Shown piece by piece: positions 1 through 9,309 of a stretch of 64,000 nucleotides of DNA. The translations under genes and the position numbers were made by a program. A model generated the notes under the pieces. That model was not told the origin of the DNA. It made no database searches and worked only from the letters and a program-made list of their open reading frames with translations. This DNA comes from Gordonia namibiensis NBRC 108229 (GTDB lineage Bacteria > Actinomycetota > Actinomycetes > Mycobacteriales > Mycobacteriaceae): assembly GCF_000298235.1 (NCBI RefSeq), contig NZ_BAHE01000053.1:1-64000 (forward strand). The letters are read 5' to 3'. Each line of letters starts with the position of its first letter. The first letter of the stretch is position 1.

Positions 1-711
1 GGCGCTCCCCCACGTCCGGCCGGCGCCTACACGACCGGCCCGCGGCCGCGACCGGTTCCCGGCACTCCGCCGGGCAACCCCGGACCGTTGAATCCCGCCG
101 GGCGTCCCCCGGCCGGGCATCGCCCGCCCCCGAACGCCAATCCCGGTGCGCCACAGGGAAGTCCGCTGCAGAACAATCCGACACAGAGGACCGGCACACC
201 GCACCCGGACGCGCTCGGTGCCCGTCCGGGTCCGGCACCCTCCCGTCCGGAACCTCCCCGGTCGCGCCCCGACGCGCTCGACGGCGAGACCCGGCGCTCC
301 GACGCGGCCGACGCCACCGTGTTCGTCAAGCCGCCGGCCGGCCCGGCAGCCCCCGCCCAGCAGAACGACGACACGCCCGGCAACGACGACCGTACGGCGG
401 TGGCACCCGTGTCCCAGGCCTACTCTGCAAACACCAACCCAGCATTCGAGGACGATCCGGAGGACAACGTGGCTCCCCAGTCCGGCCCCCGCCTCAATCG
501 CTTGGCCGTGTGGGCCCTGATCCTGTCCGGGCTCGGCATCACGTTCCCGATCGGTCTCGTGCTCGGCTACCGCGCGCGGGCACAGATTCGACGCACCCGC
601 GGGGAGTCCGGACTGCCGTTCGCCAACGTCGCGATCTGGCTGGGCTGGGCCTACCTCGGCGTCCTGGTGTTCGGCCTGCTGGTCTACAGCTGGATCCTCT
701 TCGCCGCCTGA
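1..711 (+). CDS. DUF4190-type proline-rich membrane protein, 5' end outside window
   Basis: The reading frame is open from the first base, so the true start lies upstream and at least 236 residues are visible. The first two thirds are low complexity, rich in Pro, Gly, Ala and Arg, and look disordered and cytoplasmic. The last 70 residues form two hydrophobic segments (LAVWALILSGLGITF and WLGWAYLGVLVFGLLVYSW) joined by a short basic loop with ARAQIRRT. That two-helix arrangement with a basic loop is typical of DUF4190. Such proteins are common in actinobacteria and have no assigned biochemical function. The call rests on the C-terminal pattern only. The next gene is 308 bases away on the same strand and is probably transcribed separately. 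Confidence 0.7.
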   Translation, partial: GAPPRPAGAYTTGPRPRPVPGTPPGNPGPLNPAGRPPAGHRPPPNANPGAPQGSPLQNNPTQRTGTPHPDALGARPGPAPSRPEPPRSRPDALDGETRRSDAADATVFVKPPAGPAAPAQQNDDTPGNDDRTAVAPVSQAYSANTNPAFEDDPEDNVAPQSGPRLNRLAVWALILSGLGITFPIGLVLGYRARAQIRRTRGESGLPFANVAIWLGWAYLGVLVFGLLVYSWILFAA

Positions 712-1019
712 CCGCGCTTCGTACCCGGTGCGATGTCCTGCGTATGACCCAGGTCTCAGCCCGTTCGGCACGAATTCGCCGCGCGGAGATCGCAGATCGG
801 TACCGAATCGCGATTTGTTTCGGTAGGAAGATCTGATAGCCGAAAAGGGTCTCCATCCAGCGCGTTCCCGGTCCAGGTGAGCCGCCGGTCACGACGACCC
901 GATGCCGACGCGCGTGAACGTACTCGCGCGTAACGGCTTCGGTCCGCAACTATCGATCTGTTGAACCACCTCGCGTGTGCCGAAAACATCCTCGGCACGA
1001 CGAACCGAAGGAGTCGGTG
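712..1019. other. Intergenic region upstream of the carboxylase gene
   Basis: These 308 bases lie between two plus-strand genes. I see no convincing ORF, RNA gene or strong terminator. The only clear signal is the ribosome-binding site GAAGGAG just before the ATG at 1020. A promoter for the carboxylase presumably lies here, but I could not pick out convincing -35 and -10 elements. Confidence 0.5.
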
Positions 1020-4000
1020 ATGTTCTCCCGAATCGCCATCGTCAACCGTGGCGAGGCCGCAATGCGCCTCATCCATGCCGTCCGTGGCCTGTCCGCCGAA
1101 ACGGGGCAGGCGATCGAGGTCATCGCGCTGCACACCGATGTCGATGCCGCCGCCACGTTCGTGCGTGAGGCCGACATCGCCTACGACCTCGGTCCCGCGG
1201 CGTCGCGCCCGTACCTGAACATGAAGGTGCTCGAGCGCGCCCTCCTCGAGACCGGCGCCGACGCGGCGTGGGTCGGCTGGGGATTCGTCGCCGAGGACCC
1301 GGTCTTCGCCGAGCTCTGTGAGCGGATCGGCGTCACCTTCGTCGGCCCCTCGCCGGACGCGATGCGCAAGCTCGGCGACAAGATCGGCGCCAAGCTGATC
1401 GCCGAGGAGGTCGGCGTGCCGGTCGCGCCGTGGAGCCGCGGCGCCGTGGACACCATCGACGTCGCGCTCACCGCAGCCGCCGACATCAGCTACCCGCTGA
1501 TGCTGAAGGCCACCGCCGGCGGCGGCGGACGCGGTATCCGCGTGGTCAACAACGACGACGAACTGCGCGAGGCCTACGAACGCACCCGCGACGAGGCCGC
1601 CCGCGCGTTCGGCAGCGGCGTCGTCTTCCTGGAGCGCCTGGTCACCGGTGCGCGCCACGTCGAGGTACAGGTCATCGCCGACGGTCAGGGCACCGCATGG
1701 GCGCTCGGCGTCCGCGACTGCTCCGTACAGCGTCGTAATCAGAAGGTCGTCGAGGAGTCGGCGTCGCCGGTCCTCGCCGAGGAGCAGGTCGCCGAGCTGA
1801 AGGCCTCCGCCGAGCGCCTCGCCGTCGCTGTCGGTTACCGCGGTGCGGCCACGGTCGAGTTCCTGTACCACCCGGGCGAGAAGCTGTTCGCGTTCCTCGA
1901 GGTCAACACCCGCCTTCAGGTCGAGCACCCGATCACCGAGATCACCAACGGTTTCGACCTCGTGCGTGCCCAGCTGCACGTCGCGTCGGGCGGCAAGCTC
2001 GAGGGTGAGCCGCCGACCGAACGCGGCCACGCCATCGAGGCCCGCCTCAACGCCGAGGATCCCGACCGAGACTTCGCTCCCGCGCCGGGGCGCATCAACC
2101 TCCTCGAACTGCCGGCCGGCCCGGGTATCCGCGTCGACACCGGCGTCAGCGAGGGCGACACCATCCCCGCCGATTTCGACTCGATGATCGCCAAGATCAT
2201 CGCCTACGGTCGCGACCGCGACGAGGCGCTCGGCCGCCTGCGCCGCGCGGTACGCGAGACGCGCGTGATCATCGCCGGCGGCTCGACCAACAAGTCCTTC
2301 GTGCTCGAGCTGCTCGACCAGCCCGAGGTCATCGACGGCAGCGCCGACACCGGCTGGATCGACCGGGTCCGCGCCGAGGGCGGCCTCGTCGCCAATCAGC
2401 ATTCGGCGATCGCGCTCACCGCGGCGGCGATCGACGCCTACGAGGAAGAGGAGAAGGTCGAGCAGCAGCGCCTGATGTCGACCGCCTCGGGCGGCCGTCC
2501 GCAGGTCCAGCACGAGAGCGGCCGTCCCCTCGACCTCAAGCTGCGCGGTGCCGGCTACCGCGTCCGCGTGGCTCGCATCGGCGCGCATCGATTCCGCGTG
2601 AGCATCGAGGCCGGCAACGAGACCCACACCGCCGACGTCGAACTCGAACGCTTCGATGACCACGCCGCCCAGCTCGTGGTCAACCGTGAGCGGTTCCGCC
2701 TCGTCACCGACACCCACGGACCCGTCCACCTCGTCGACGTCGACGGCATCACCCACCGCGTCAGCCGAGACGAGGGCGGCGTCGTCCGCTCCCCGGCACC
2801 CGCACTCGTCGTCGCCACGCCGCTGCAGGTGGGCGACGAGGTGGAGGCGGGCGCACCCGTGCTGGTCCTCGAGTCGATGAAGATGGAGACCGTGCTGCGT
2901 GCGCCGGTCCGCTCGCGGCTCAAGGAGAGCCTGGTGTCGGTCGGCACCCAGGTCGAGACCGGTGCGACCCTGCTGCGTCTCGAGCCGCTGGCCGAAGACG
3001 ACGGCGACGAGGCCCCGGAGGAGGTCGCGGGCGTCGACCTCGACCTGCCCGCCGAACCCGAGGTCGAGGCGCACGAACGCACCACCCGTACGCAGGAGGA
3101 CCTGCGCGCCCAGCTCCTCGGCTTCGACGTCGACGCGAACGAGGCCACCCGTCTGCTCGACGACTACCTCGCGGTGCGCCGCGCGGTGATGGCCAGCGGT
3201 CGTCGGCCCCTCGCCGACGAGCTCGAACTCATCACCGTGTTCGCCGACCTCGCCGAGCTGAGCCAGAACCGCCCGTCGAGCGACGAGGTCGGCGTCGAGC
3301 ACGTGCACAGTGCCCGCGAGAACTTCCACACCTACCTGCAGAGCCTCGACGTGGAGCGCGACGGTCTGCCCGCCGCCTTCCACGACCAGCTCAGCCGGGC
3401 GTTGCGGCACTACGGCGTCACCGAACTCGACCGGACGCCGGAACTCGAGGCCGCGGTCTTCCGCATCTTCCTGGCCCTGCAGAACCCGGCCGGCTCGGTC
3501 ACCGTGATCACCACCCTGCTGCGTGAGTGGCTGCAGGAGCCCACGCCGCGTGACGAACTGCGCGACGACGTGGGCCCCGCCCTCGACCGACTGATCGCCG
3601 CGACCCAGATGCGCTACCCGGCCATCGCCGACCTCGCCCGCGGCGTCGTCTACGCCTGGTACGGCCAGCCGCTGCTGCTCCGCGACCGCGCCCGCGTCTA
3701 CAGCAACGTACGCAAGCAGCTGCGGTACCTCGACGAGAACCCGAACGCCGCGGACCGCGACGAGCGCGTTGACAACATGGTGCGCAGCACCGAGCCGCTC
3801 GTCCGACTCCTCGGGCAGCGCATCGAGCGCGGCACCACCGACAACCGGGTGATGCTCGAGGTCCTGACCCGCCGGTACTACGGCAACAAGGGTCTCTCGG
3901 ACATCCGCAACCACGAGGCCGGCGGCACCACCTTCGTCGTCGCCGACCGTGACAGCGGCAGCCTGATGTCGGCGGCGGTCGGTTTCGCGGGCCTCCCGGC

Positions 4001-6506
4001 AGCTCTGAACGGTCTCGGCGAACTCGCCCGCGGTGCGGCCGCGGTGGACGCCGACATCTACCTCAGCTGGGAGCAGCAGCCCAGCGGCTTCGACGTGCTC
4101 GCCGAGACGCTGCACGAGATCGTCTCCAACGCCGCACTGCCCCCGCAGGTCCATCGCGTCACGATCACCGTGGCCGGCAGCGGCGATGCGCGGATGCATC
4201 ATCACGTCACCTTCCGCCCGTCCGCGACCGGCATGGCGGAGGAACGGCTCATCCGCGGTCTCCACCCGCACATCGCACAGCGGATGCAGATGGAGCGTCT
4301 GCGGAAGTTCGATCTCACCCGTCTGCCCTCAGCGGACGACGAAGAGGTGTACCTCTTCCGTTGTGTCGCACGGGAGAACCCGTCCGACCAACGACTCATC
4401 GCCTTCGCCCAGGTCCGCGACCTCACCGCGGTCCGCGAGCCGGGTGGTCGTCTGTTGACCCTGCCCACCGCGGAGGCGACGCTCGCCTCGTGCGCCGACT
4501 CGATCCGTCGTGCCCAGCGTGGTGCGGCCCGGCCGTCGAGCACCAACCGGATCATCCTGTACGTGTGGCCGCCGATCGACGACGATCCCGAGATCCTCGA
4601 CATGATCTCCGGCCACATCCGCGGTGTCACACGGGGTATCGGCCTCGAAGAGGTCCAGGTCATCGCGCGTCGTCGCAACCCCGAGACCGGTGAACTCGTC
4701 AAGGTCTCGGTTCGCTTCTCGCTCAACGCGACCGGTGATTTCGACGTCAAGGTCGGCGATCCGTCCGACGCGCCGATCGAGCCCGTCGACGAATACCGCC
4801 AGAAGGTCAAGCGTGCTGCGGCCCGCAACACCGTCTACCCGTACGAGCTGGCCGAGATCCTCGGCGACTTCACCGAATACGATCTCGACGCCGAGCATCG
4901 CCTGGTCCCGGTCGACCGCCCCAAGGGTCGTAACACCGCGGCGATGGTCGCCGGTGTCGTGACCACCCCGACGGAGAAGTTCCCCGAGGGCGTCACCCGC
5001 GTGGTCCTGCTCGGCGATCCGACCAAATCGCTTGGCGCACTGTCCGAACCGGAGTGCAGCCGCGTCATCGCCGCGCTCGATCTCGCCGAGCAGATGCAGG
5101 TGCCGCTCGAGTGGTACGCCCTGTCCTCGGGTGCCCGGATCTCGATGGACTCCGGTACCGAGAACATGGACTGGGTCGCGCGTGCACTGAAGCGCGTCGT
5201 CGAGTACACCCAGGACGGCGGCGAGATCAACATCGTCGTGGCGGGTATCAACGTCGGTGCGCAGCCGTACTGGAACGCCGAGGCGACAATGCTCATGCAC
5301 ACCAAGGGCATCCTGGTCATGACCCCGGATTCGGCGATGGTCCTCACCGGCAAGCAGTCGCTGGACTTCTCCGGCGGCGTCTCGGCCGAGGACAACTTCG
5401 GCATCGGCGGTTTCGACCGTGTGATGGGCCCGAACGGCCAGGCCCAGTACTGGGCACCGAATCTCGGTGCGGCTCGCGACGTCCTGATGTCCCACTACGA
5501 GCACACCTACGTGCTCCCGGGCGAGGGCACCCCGCGCCGCGCGGAGACGGTGGATCCGACAGACCGCGACGTCTCGGACTACCCGCACGTCCTCGCGGGC
5601 AGCGACTTCACCACGGTGGGTCAGATCTTCTCTCGCGAGCACAACCCGGATCGCAAGAAGCCCTTCGACATCCGCACCGTCATGCGCGCCGTCGCCGACC
5701 AGGACCACGTGGTCCTCGAACGCTGGGCCGGCATGGCCGACGCGGAGACGGCCGTCGTGTGCGACGTCCATCTGGGCGGAATCCCGGTGTGCATGTTGGG
5801 CATCGAGTCGCGTGAGGTCGCGCGTCGTGGCTACAAGCCCACCGACGGTCCCGACACCTACACCGCGGGAACGCTGTTCCCGCAGTCGTCGAAGAAGGCC
5901 GCCCGGGCGATCAACGTGGCCAGCGGCAACCGTCCGCTCGTCGTGCTCGCGAACCTGTCGGGCTTCGACGGTTCGCCGGAGTCGATGCGCAAGCTGCAGC
6001 TCGAGTACGGCGCCGAGATCGGTCGCGCGATCGTCAACTTCCGCGGCCCGATCGTGTTCTGCGTGATCTCGCGCTACCACGGCGGTGCGTTCGTGGTGTT
6101 CTCGAAGGCGCTGAACCCGAACATGACCGTGCTGGCCATCGACGGTTCGTTCGCCTCCGTGCTCGGTGGCGCACCCGCCGCCGCGGTGGTGTTCGCCGGC
6201 GAGGTCGCCAAGCGTGTCGCGGCCGATCCTCGTGTCCGCGAGCTGGAGACGAACATCGCCGAGTCCTCCGGTACCGATCGCTCGAGCCTCAACGCCGAGC
6301 TCGCCGACATCCGGCAATCCGTCCGCGCGGAGAAGATCAGCGAGATCGCTGCCGAGTTCGACAAGGTGCACAGCATCCAGCGCGCCGTCGAGGTCGGTTC
6401 GGTCGACGCGGTCATCCGCGCCGAGGAGCTGCGCCCGCGGATCATCGGCGCGATCGAGAACTCCCCGGCTTGGGGCAAGAAGGACTCGCACGCCGTGAGT
6501 TCCTGA
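1020..6506 (+). CDS. Single-chain acetyl/acyl-CoA carboxylase (BC-BCCP-central-CT)
   Basis: This 1,828-residue polypeptide carries all parts of a biotin-dependent acyl-CoA carboxylase. The N-terminal ~450 residues are biotin carboxylase, with the ATP-grasp glycine loop GGGGRGIRVV near 160. The carrier motif VLESMKMET follows, with the biotinyl lysine at about residue 621. About 500 residues resembling the central region of eukaryotic ACC come next. The carboxyltransferase halves include TGKQSLDFSGGVSAEDNFG near 1443 and LANLSGFDGSPESM near 1645. Such enzymes make malonyl-CoA or carboxylate other acyl-CoAs. Most actinobacterial ACCases are multi-subunit (AccA3/AccD), so this layout is unusual but known in Mycobacteriales. 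The ATG at 1020 was chosen because GAAGGAG precedes it at good spacing. A strong hairpin follows the stop. The substrate is not deducible from sequence. Confidence 0.88.
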   Translation: MFSRIAIVNRGEAAMRLIHAVRGLSAETGQAIEVIALHTDVDAAATFVREADIAYDLGPAASRPYLNMKVLERALLETGADAAWVGWGFVAEDPVFAELCERIGVTFVGPSPDAMRKLGDKIGAKLIAEEVGVPVAPWSRGAVDTIDVALTAAADISYPLMLKATAGGGGRGIRVVNNDDELREAYERTRDEAARAFGSGVVFLERLVTGARHVEVQVIADGQGTAWALGVRDCSVQRRNQKVVEESASPVLAEEQVAELKASAERLAVAVGYRGAATVEFLYHPGEKLFAFLEVNTRLQVEHPITEITNGFDLVRAQLHVASGGKLEGEPPTERGHAIEARLNAEDPDRDFAPAPGRINLLELPAGPGIRVDTGVSEGDTIPADFDSMIAKIIAYGRDRDEALGRLRRAVRETRVIIAGGSTNKSFVLELLDQPEVIDGSADTGWIDRVRAEGGLVANQHSAIALTAAAIDAYEEEEKVEQQRLMSTASGGRPQVQHESGRPLDLKLRGAGYRVRVARIGAHRFRVSIEAGNETHTADVELERFDDHAAQLVVNRERFRLVTDTHGPVHLVDVDGITHRVSRDEGGVVRSPAPALVVATPLQVGDEVEAGAPVLVLESMKMETVLRAPVRSRLKESLVSVGTQVETGATLLRLEPLAEDDGDEAPEEVAGVDLDLPAEPEVEAHERTTRTQEDLRAQLLGFDVDANEATRLLDDYLAVRRAVMASGRRPLADELELITVFADLAELSQNRPSSDEVGVEHVHSARENFHTYLQSLDVERDGLPAAFHDQLSRALRHYGVTELDRTPELEAAVFRIFLALQNPAGSVTVITTLLREWLQEPTPRDELRDDVGPALDRLIAATQMRYPAIADLARGVVYAWYGQPLLLRDRARVYSNVRKQLRYLDENPNAADRDERVDNMVRSTEPLVRLLGQRIERGTTDNRVMLEVLTRRYYGNKGLSDIRNHEAGGTTFVVADRDSGSLMSAAVGFAGLPAALNGLGELARGAAAVDADIYLSWEQQPSGFDVLAETLHEIVSNAALPPQVHRVTITVAGSGDARMHHHVTFRPSATGMAEERLIRGLHPHIAQRMQMERLRKFDLTRLPSADDEEVYLFRCVARENPSDQRLIAFAQVRDLTAVREPGGRLLTLPTAEATLASCADSIRRAQRGAARPSSTNRIILYVWPPIDDDPEILDMISGHIRGVTRGIGLEEVQVIARRRNPETGELVKVSVRFSLNATGDFDVKVGDPSDAPIEPVDEYRQKVKRAAARNTVYPYELAEILGDFTEYDLDAEHRLVPVDRPKGRNTAAMVAGVVTTPTEKFPEGVTRVVLLGDPTKSLGALSEPECSRVIAALDLAEQMQVPLEWYALSSGARISMDSGTENMDWVARALKRVVEYTQDGGEINIVVAGINVGAQPYWNAEATMLMHTKGILVMTPDSAMVLTGKQSLDFSGGVSAEDNFGIGGFDRVMGPNGQAQYWAPNLGAARDVLMSHYEHTYVLPGEGTPRRAETVDPTDRDVSDYPHVLAGSDFTTVGQIFSREHNPDRKKPFDIRTVMRAVADQDHVVLERWAGMADAETAVVCDVHLGGIPVCMLGIESREVARRGYKPTDGPDTYTAGTLFPQSSKKAARAINVASGNRPLVVLANLSGFDGSPESMRKLQLEYGAEIGRAIVNFRGPIVFCVISRYHGGAFVVFSKALNPNMTVLAIDGSFASVLGGAPAAAVVFAGEVAKRVAADPRVRELETNIAESSGTDRSSLNAELADIRQSVRAEKISEIAAEFDKVHSIQRAVEVGSVDAVIRAEELRPRIIGAIENSPAWGKKDSHAVSS

Positions 6507-6520
6507 CGATCAACACAAGT

Positions 6521-6556
6521 CGCCGCCCCCGGTTCGATTTCGAACCGGGGGCGGCG
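6521..6556. terminator. Bidirectional hairpin terminator
   Basis: A perfect 16-bp stem (6521-6536 with 6541-6556) with a 4-base loop, ATTT, lies between the convergent carboxylase and rpsR genes. There is no clear T tract, so it may act as an intrinsic terminator of the GC-rich actinobacterial type for both strands. Confidence 0.8.
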
Positions 6557-6572
6557 GTGTGTTGCGGGCACA

Positions 6573-6827
6573 TCAGCGAGAGTTGTAGGGCAGTAAGGCC
6601 ATCTCCCGGGCGTTGCGGATCGCGGTGGCGACCTGACGCTGTTGCTGTGGTGTCAGGCCGGTGAGCCGTCGACTCCGAATCCGTCCCTTGTCACTGAGGA
6701 ACTGACGGAGGAGTTGCACGTCTTTGTAGTCGACCGGGTTCTGACCGTCGGCCCGGACGCCGAGCGCGGACAGTTGGTTCTTCTTACGGGCCGGACGGTC
6801 GTCGTCACGGCGTGGTCTGCGTTTCAT
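6573..6827 (-). CDS. rpsR: Ribosomal protein bS18, zinc-independent paralogue
   Basis: This 84-residue protein has the bS18 core ([19 protein letters not shown], then RSRRLTGL and [19 protein letters not shown]). It contains no cysteine, as expected for the C-minus paralogue that replaces the zinc-binding form when zinc is scarce. It is the last gene of a four-gene cluster rpmB-rpmG-rpsN-rpsR, 22 bases after rpsN. The set is the familiar actinobacterial Zur-controlled alternative ribosomal protein operon. A second, housekeeping rpsR is expected elsewhere in the genome but cannot be seen here. A hairpin downstream ends the unit. Confidence 0.93.
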   Translation of the reverse strand: MKRRPRRDDDRPARKKNQLSALGVRADGQNPVDYKDVQLLRQFLSDKGRIRSRRLTGLTPQQQRQVATAIRNAREMALLPYNSR

Positions 6828-6849
6828 GAGTGCCTCCTGTGCCGGCCGT

Positions 6850-7155
6850 TCACCAGCTCGACTTGTGTATTCCGGGCAGTTCGCCTCGATGGGCCAGTTC
6901 GCGGAATCGGACCCGTGACAACCCGGCCTTGCCGATGTAGCCGCGGGGCCGGCCGTCGACGGCGTCCCGGTTGCGCAGGCGCGTCGGACTGGCGTCTCGT
7001 GGCAGGGCGTGCAGGCGACGCTGGGCCTCTGCCCGCTCGGCGCCGGTGGAACCGGGGGCGACGATGGTCCGCTTGAGTTCCGCGCGGAGGTCGGCGTATC
7101 TGGCCACCACCTCGCGACGCTGTTCGTTGCGGACGATCTTGGACTTCTTCGCCAT
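6850..7155 (-). CDS. rpsN: Ribosomal protein uS14, zinc-independent long form
   Basis: This 101-residue protein matches the long form of uS14, with an N-terminal basic helix ([17 protein letters not shown]), the conserved [14 protein letters not shown] segment and the ending [20 protein letters not shown]. It lacks the two CxxC pairs of the zinc-binding short form. Its start codon overlaps the rpmG stop by one base, so the two are probably translationally coupled. uS14 sits in the head of the small subunit. Expression is presumably raised under zinc starvation together with its neighbours. Confidence 0.94.
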   Translation of the reverse strand: MAKKSKIVRNEQRREVVARYADLRAELKRTIVAPGSTGAERAEAQRRLHALPRDASPTRLRNRDAVDGRPRGYIGKAGLSRVRFRELAHRGELPGIHKSSW

Positions 7156-7319
7156 CAGCGGTCCTCCTTGAAGTCGACGTGGGCGCGGGCGATGGGATCG
7201 TATTTTCGGAGCACCATGCGGTCAGGATCGTTGCGGCGGTTCTTCCGGGTGACATAGGTGTAGCCGGTGCCGGCTGTGGATCGGAGCTTGACGATGGGGC
7301 GGATCTCGTTGCGCGCCAT
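7155..7319 (-). CDS. rpmG: Ribosomal protein bL33, zinc-independent form
   Basis: This 54-residue protein begins [19 protein letters not shown] and ends [17 protein letters not shown], the bL33 signature. It has no cysteines, unlike the zinc-ribbon form. The start at 7319 gives the standard family length, and extending upstream would run into rpmB. It overlaps both neighbours by a single base in TGATG-type junctions, which indicates one tightly coupled operon. Confidence 0.93.
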   Translation of the reverse strand: MARNEIRPIVKLRSTAGTGYTYVTRKNRRNDPDRMVLRKYDPIARAHVDFKEDR

Positions 7320-7555
7320 CAGATCTTCTCCCCTCGCGCCCGCATCGTGCGTAGCACCGATTCGATCCCGTGGCGGTCGATGGTCGAGATTCCCTTGGCG
7401 CTGACTCGCAGGGTGATGTACCGCCCCTCGCTGGGTACGAAGTATCGCTTCCGTTGGATGTTCGGGTCCCAGCGACGAGATGTGCGCCGATGGGAATGCG
7501 AAACCTGCTTGCCGAAGCCCGGTTCGCGCCCGGTGACCTGGCACCGACGTGACAT
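7319..7555 (-). CDS. rpmB: Ribosomal protein bL28, zinc-independent paralogue; first gene of operon
   Basis: This 78-residue protein has the bL28 layout: [15 protein letters not shown], then [17 protein letters not shown] and a C-terminal [15 protein letters not shown]. Only one cysteine remains (C5), so it lacks the CxxC pairs that hold zinc in the housekeeping form. A Shine-Dalgarno-like GGAGG lies just upstream of the ATG on the minus strand. It heads the rpmB-rpmG-rpsN-rpsR cluster, and a Zur-like box lies directly upstream at 7567-7588. Confidence 0.94.
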   Translation of the reverse strand: MSRRCQVTGREPGFGKQVSHSHRRTSRRWDPNIQRKRYFVPSEGRYITLRVSAKGISTIDRHGIESVLRTMRARGEKI

Positions 7556-7566
7556 GGCGTCCTCCT

Positions 7567-7588
7567 TATTGACAATGATTGGCATTAG
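7567..7588 (-). promoter_or_regulatory. Putative Zur box controlling the ribosomal protein operon
   Basis: The sequence TTGACAATGATTGGCATTAG is AT-rich in an otherwise GC-rich region and contains the inverted core AATG-N5-CATT. Zur boxes of actinobacteria are AT-rich imperfect palindromes built around AATGATT. It lies 12-33 bases upstream of the rpmB start codon. Zinc-bound Zur would repress here. Assignment is by position and resemblance. Confidence 0.75.
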
Positions 7589-7618
7589 AGTCGCCGCCAC
7601 GGTACCGTCGATTCGGCC

Positions 7619-7641
7619 TAAATGGAAATGATTCTCAATAG
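7619..7641 (+). promoter_or_regulatory. Putative second Zur box, facing the CobW/Mrf-like gene
   Basis: TGGAAATGATTCTCAATAG shares the AAATGATT core with the first box and sits immediately upstream of the divergent CobW-like gene. The two boxes are about 52 bp apart centre to centre, so each divergent unit appears to have its own operator. Confidence 0.72.
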
Positions 7642-7649
7642 TCTGGAGT

Positions 7650-9029
7650 GTGGACGTGGACGACCTGAGCCCCGCAGAAGGGCAGATGCGATTCCTCCCT
7701 GCCGACAACCGAACGCCGGTCATCCTGGTGACCGGCCTGGACCGACCCACATCTCGCCGGATCGGCGACGCGCTGACGTCCGACCCGGGAACGGTGCAGG
7801 TCCACCACGATCTGAGCGGGGTGGGCGACGGGCGCGTGGTCCGGACCCTGACCTGGCGGGAATCCGACGGCCGACGCCGCGAAGGGGTCACGGTGATCGA
7901 GCTCGCCCACGGTTGTGTCTCGTGCACGCTGAGGGAGGATCTGCTGCCCCTGCTCCGACGCCTTCACCGGCGGTCGTCGGTGCGACGCGTCGTGCTCACC
8001 CTCGATCCGATCCTGGAACCGGAACGCATCGCGTGGTCGATCGAGCATGTCGTCGTGGACGAACTACCGGGCATCCCCGCGGCACCGGCCGCCCTGGATG
8101 TACGGGTGGAGTCGACGATTACCGCTGTCGCAGAGCATGTCTGGCTGCATCACGCGACGAGCGATCTCGGGTTGTGCGAGGTCCTTCCCGTACCGCCCGA
8201 CGACGAGCGAACCCTCGCGCAGGTCGCGGTCGGTCAGGTCGCCTTCGCCGATGCGCTCGTCGTCGTCGGCAACAACTCTCGCGCCCGGGACAGTTGGGAG
8301 TCCGCTCGCCTCGTGGCCGTCCTCGAACGGTTGGCACCGAGGGCGCCCATGATGTTCGAACTGCCGAAGCGGTCGCTCACTCCCCTGCTCGTCCAGCAGT
8401 TGGTCGCCGCGATCCCGCCTTCGTCGCGGCGGGGGCGCATCGACGGGCCGCACGACCCGCTGTTCCTCGACCAGCCCTCCCTCGACCCCGACTGCGGTGT
8501 CACCTGGATGGAGTTCTCCACAGATCGACCCCTGCACCCGGGTCGCCTCCATGACGCGATCGACTCGCTCCTGGACGGCGTGGTCTGTGCTCGTGGACGC
8601 TTGTGGCTCGCGACCCAACCCGACGAGGCCCTGTGGCTGGAGTCCGCCGGCGGCGGTCTGCGCGTCGCGCCGGGTGGCCGGTGGCTGGCCGCGATGGACG
8701 ACGACGAGATCGCCCGGGTGACACCCGAACGGCGAGCACTCGGGGCATTGCGGTGGGACGACACGTTCGGGGATCGCCACTCCTCGCTGGTCGTCCTCGT
8801 CCACCGCGGCGACCCCGACGAGATCGACGAGGCACTGCGAGCCGCCTGCGTGAACGATGTGGAACTCGCTGCCGGACAAGAGTTCTGGAGCACATACGAT
8901 GATCCGTTCGGCCGGTTCCACGCGGACCCGTGTGACGACGTCGACGTCGAGGCCCCCATGGTCGACACCCCATCCGCCGACCGCCCATCCGGCGGGGGGC
9001 CGGCCGACGATCACCACGACGACCGGTGA
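7650..9029 (+). CDS. CobW/P47K-family protein with degenerate P-loop, Mrf-like
   Basis: This protein of about 459 residues resembles CobW/COG0523 metallochaperone GTPases. The P-loop region after the first strand reads [19 protein letters not shown] and lacks the GKT/GKS of Walker A. The CobW metal motif (usually GCxCC) appears as [10 protein letters not shown]. It faces the zinc-independent ribosomal proteins across two Zur-like boxes. In M. smegmatis the CobW-type protein next to this gene set is Mrf, which recruits the hibernation factor Mpy to ribosomes; orthology is inferred from position. The start is uncertain: GTG at 7650, or ATG at 7686 after AGAAGGG. The C-terminal 40 residues are acidic and low complexity. 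Confidence 0.8.
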   Translation: MDVDDLSPAEGQMRFLPADNRTPVILVTGLDRPTSRRIGDALTSDPGTVQVHHDLSGVGDGRVVRTLTWRESDGRRREGVTVIELAHGCVSCTLREDLLPLLRRLHRRSSVRRVVLTLDPILEPERIAWSIEHVVVDELPGIPAAPAALDVRVESTITAVAEHVWLHHATSDLGLCEVLPVPPDDERTLAQVAVGQVAFADALVVVGNNSRARDSWESARLVAVLERLAPRAPMMFELPKRSLTPLLVQQLVAAIPPSSRRGRIDGPHDPLFLDQPSLDPDCGVTWMEFSTDRPLHPGRLHDAIDSLLDGVVCARGRLWLATQPDEALWLESAGGGLRVAPGGRWLAAMDDDEIARVTPERRALGALRWDDTFGDRHSSLVVLVHRGDPDEIDEALRAACVNDVELAAGQEFWSTYDDPFGRFHADPCDDVDVEAPMVDTPSADRPSGGGPADDHHDDR

Positions 9030-9060
9030 CGTTTTGCCGATCCTCAGGCATGGTGGAGGG

Positions 9061-9309
9061 ATGGCCGACAACGAGCAGCGCGACTGGACGACCACCGAAG
9101 ACGAGCTGAAGTCCGACCCCGACATGCCCGAGCAGCCCGCCGAGCGCGGTGGCCCGGACTCGGTGCTTCCCACCTCCGGCGACACCCCCATCGGTGAGAC
9201 CGAACGCATCGAGGAGGAGAAGGCCGCCTACGACGCAGCCCCGCCGGACACCGACGCCCCGAAGGATCACGCCGTCGGCGGATCGGAAGGCACGGCCGAT
9301 GGCCAGTGA
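9061..9309 (+). CDS. Small acidic hypothetical protein
   Basis: This 82-residue protein starts MADNEQRDWTTTEDELKSD and is rich in Asp, Glu, Pro and Gly, with no hydrophobic segment. It is probably intrinsically disordered and cytosolic. GGTGGAGGG immediately before the ATG supports translation. I do not recognise the family. Its end overlaps the start of the following SDR gene by 11 bases, which suggests co-transcription and coupling. It is 31 bases after the CobW-like gene, so read-through from the Zur-controlled promoter is possible. Confidence 0.6.
   Translation: MADNEQRDWTTTEDELKSDPDMPEQPAERGGPDSVLPTSGDTPIGETERIEEEKAAYDAAPPDTDAPKDHAVGGSEGTADGQ

Noticed and set aside
756-4271. 1,171-residue open frame on the minus strand opposite the carboxylase
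   Set aside because: It is an antisense frame kept open by high GC third positions of the real gene; it has no family resemblance and overlaps a certain CDS entirely.
4329-6491. 720-residue minus-strand open frame opposite the carboxylase
   Set aside because: Same reason: the composition (Asp, Gly, Val, His, Arg rich) is typical of an antisense shadow.
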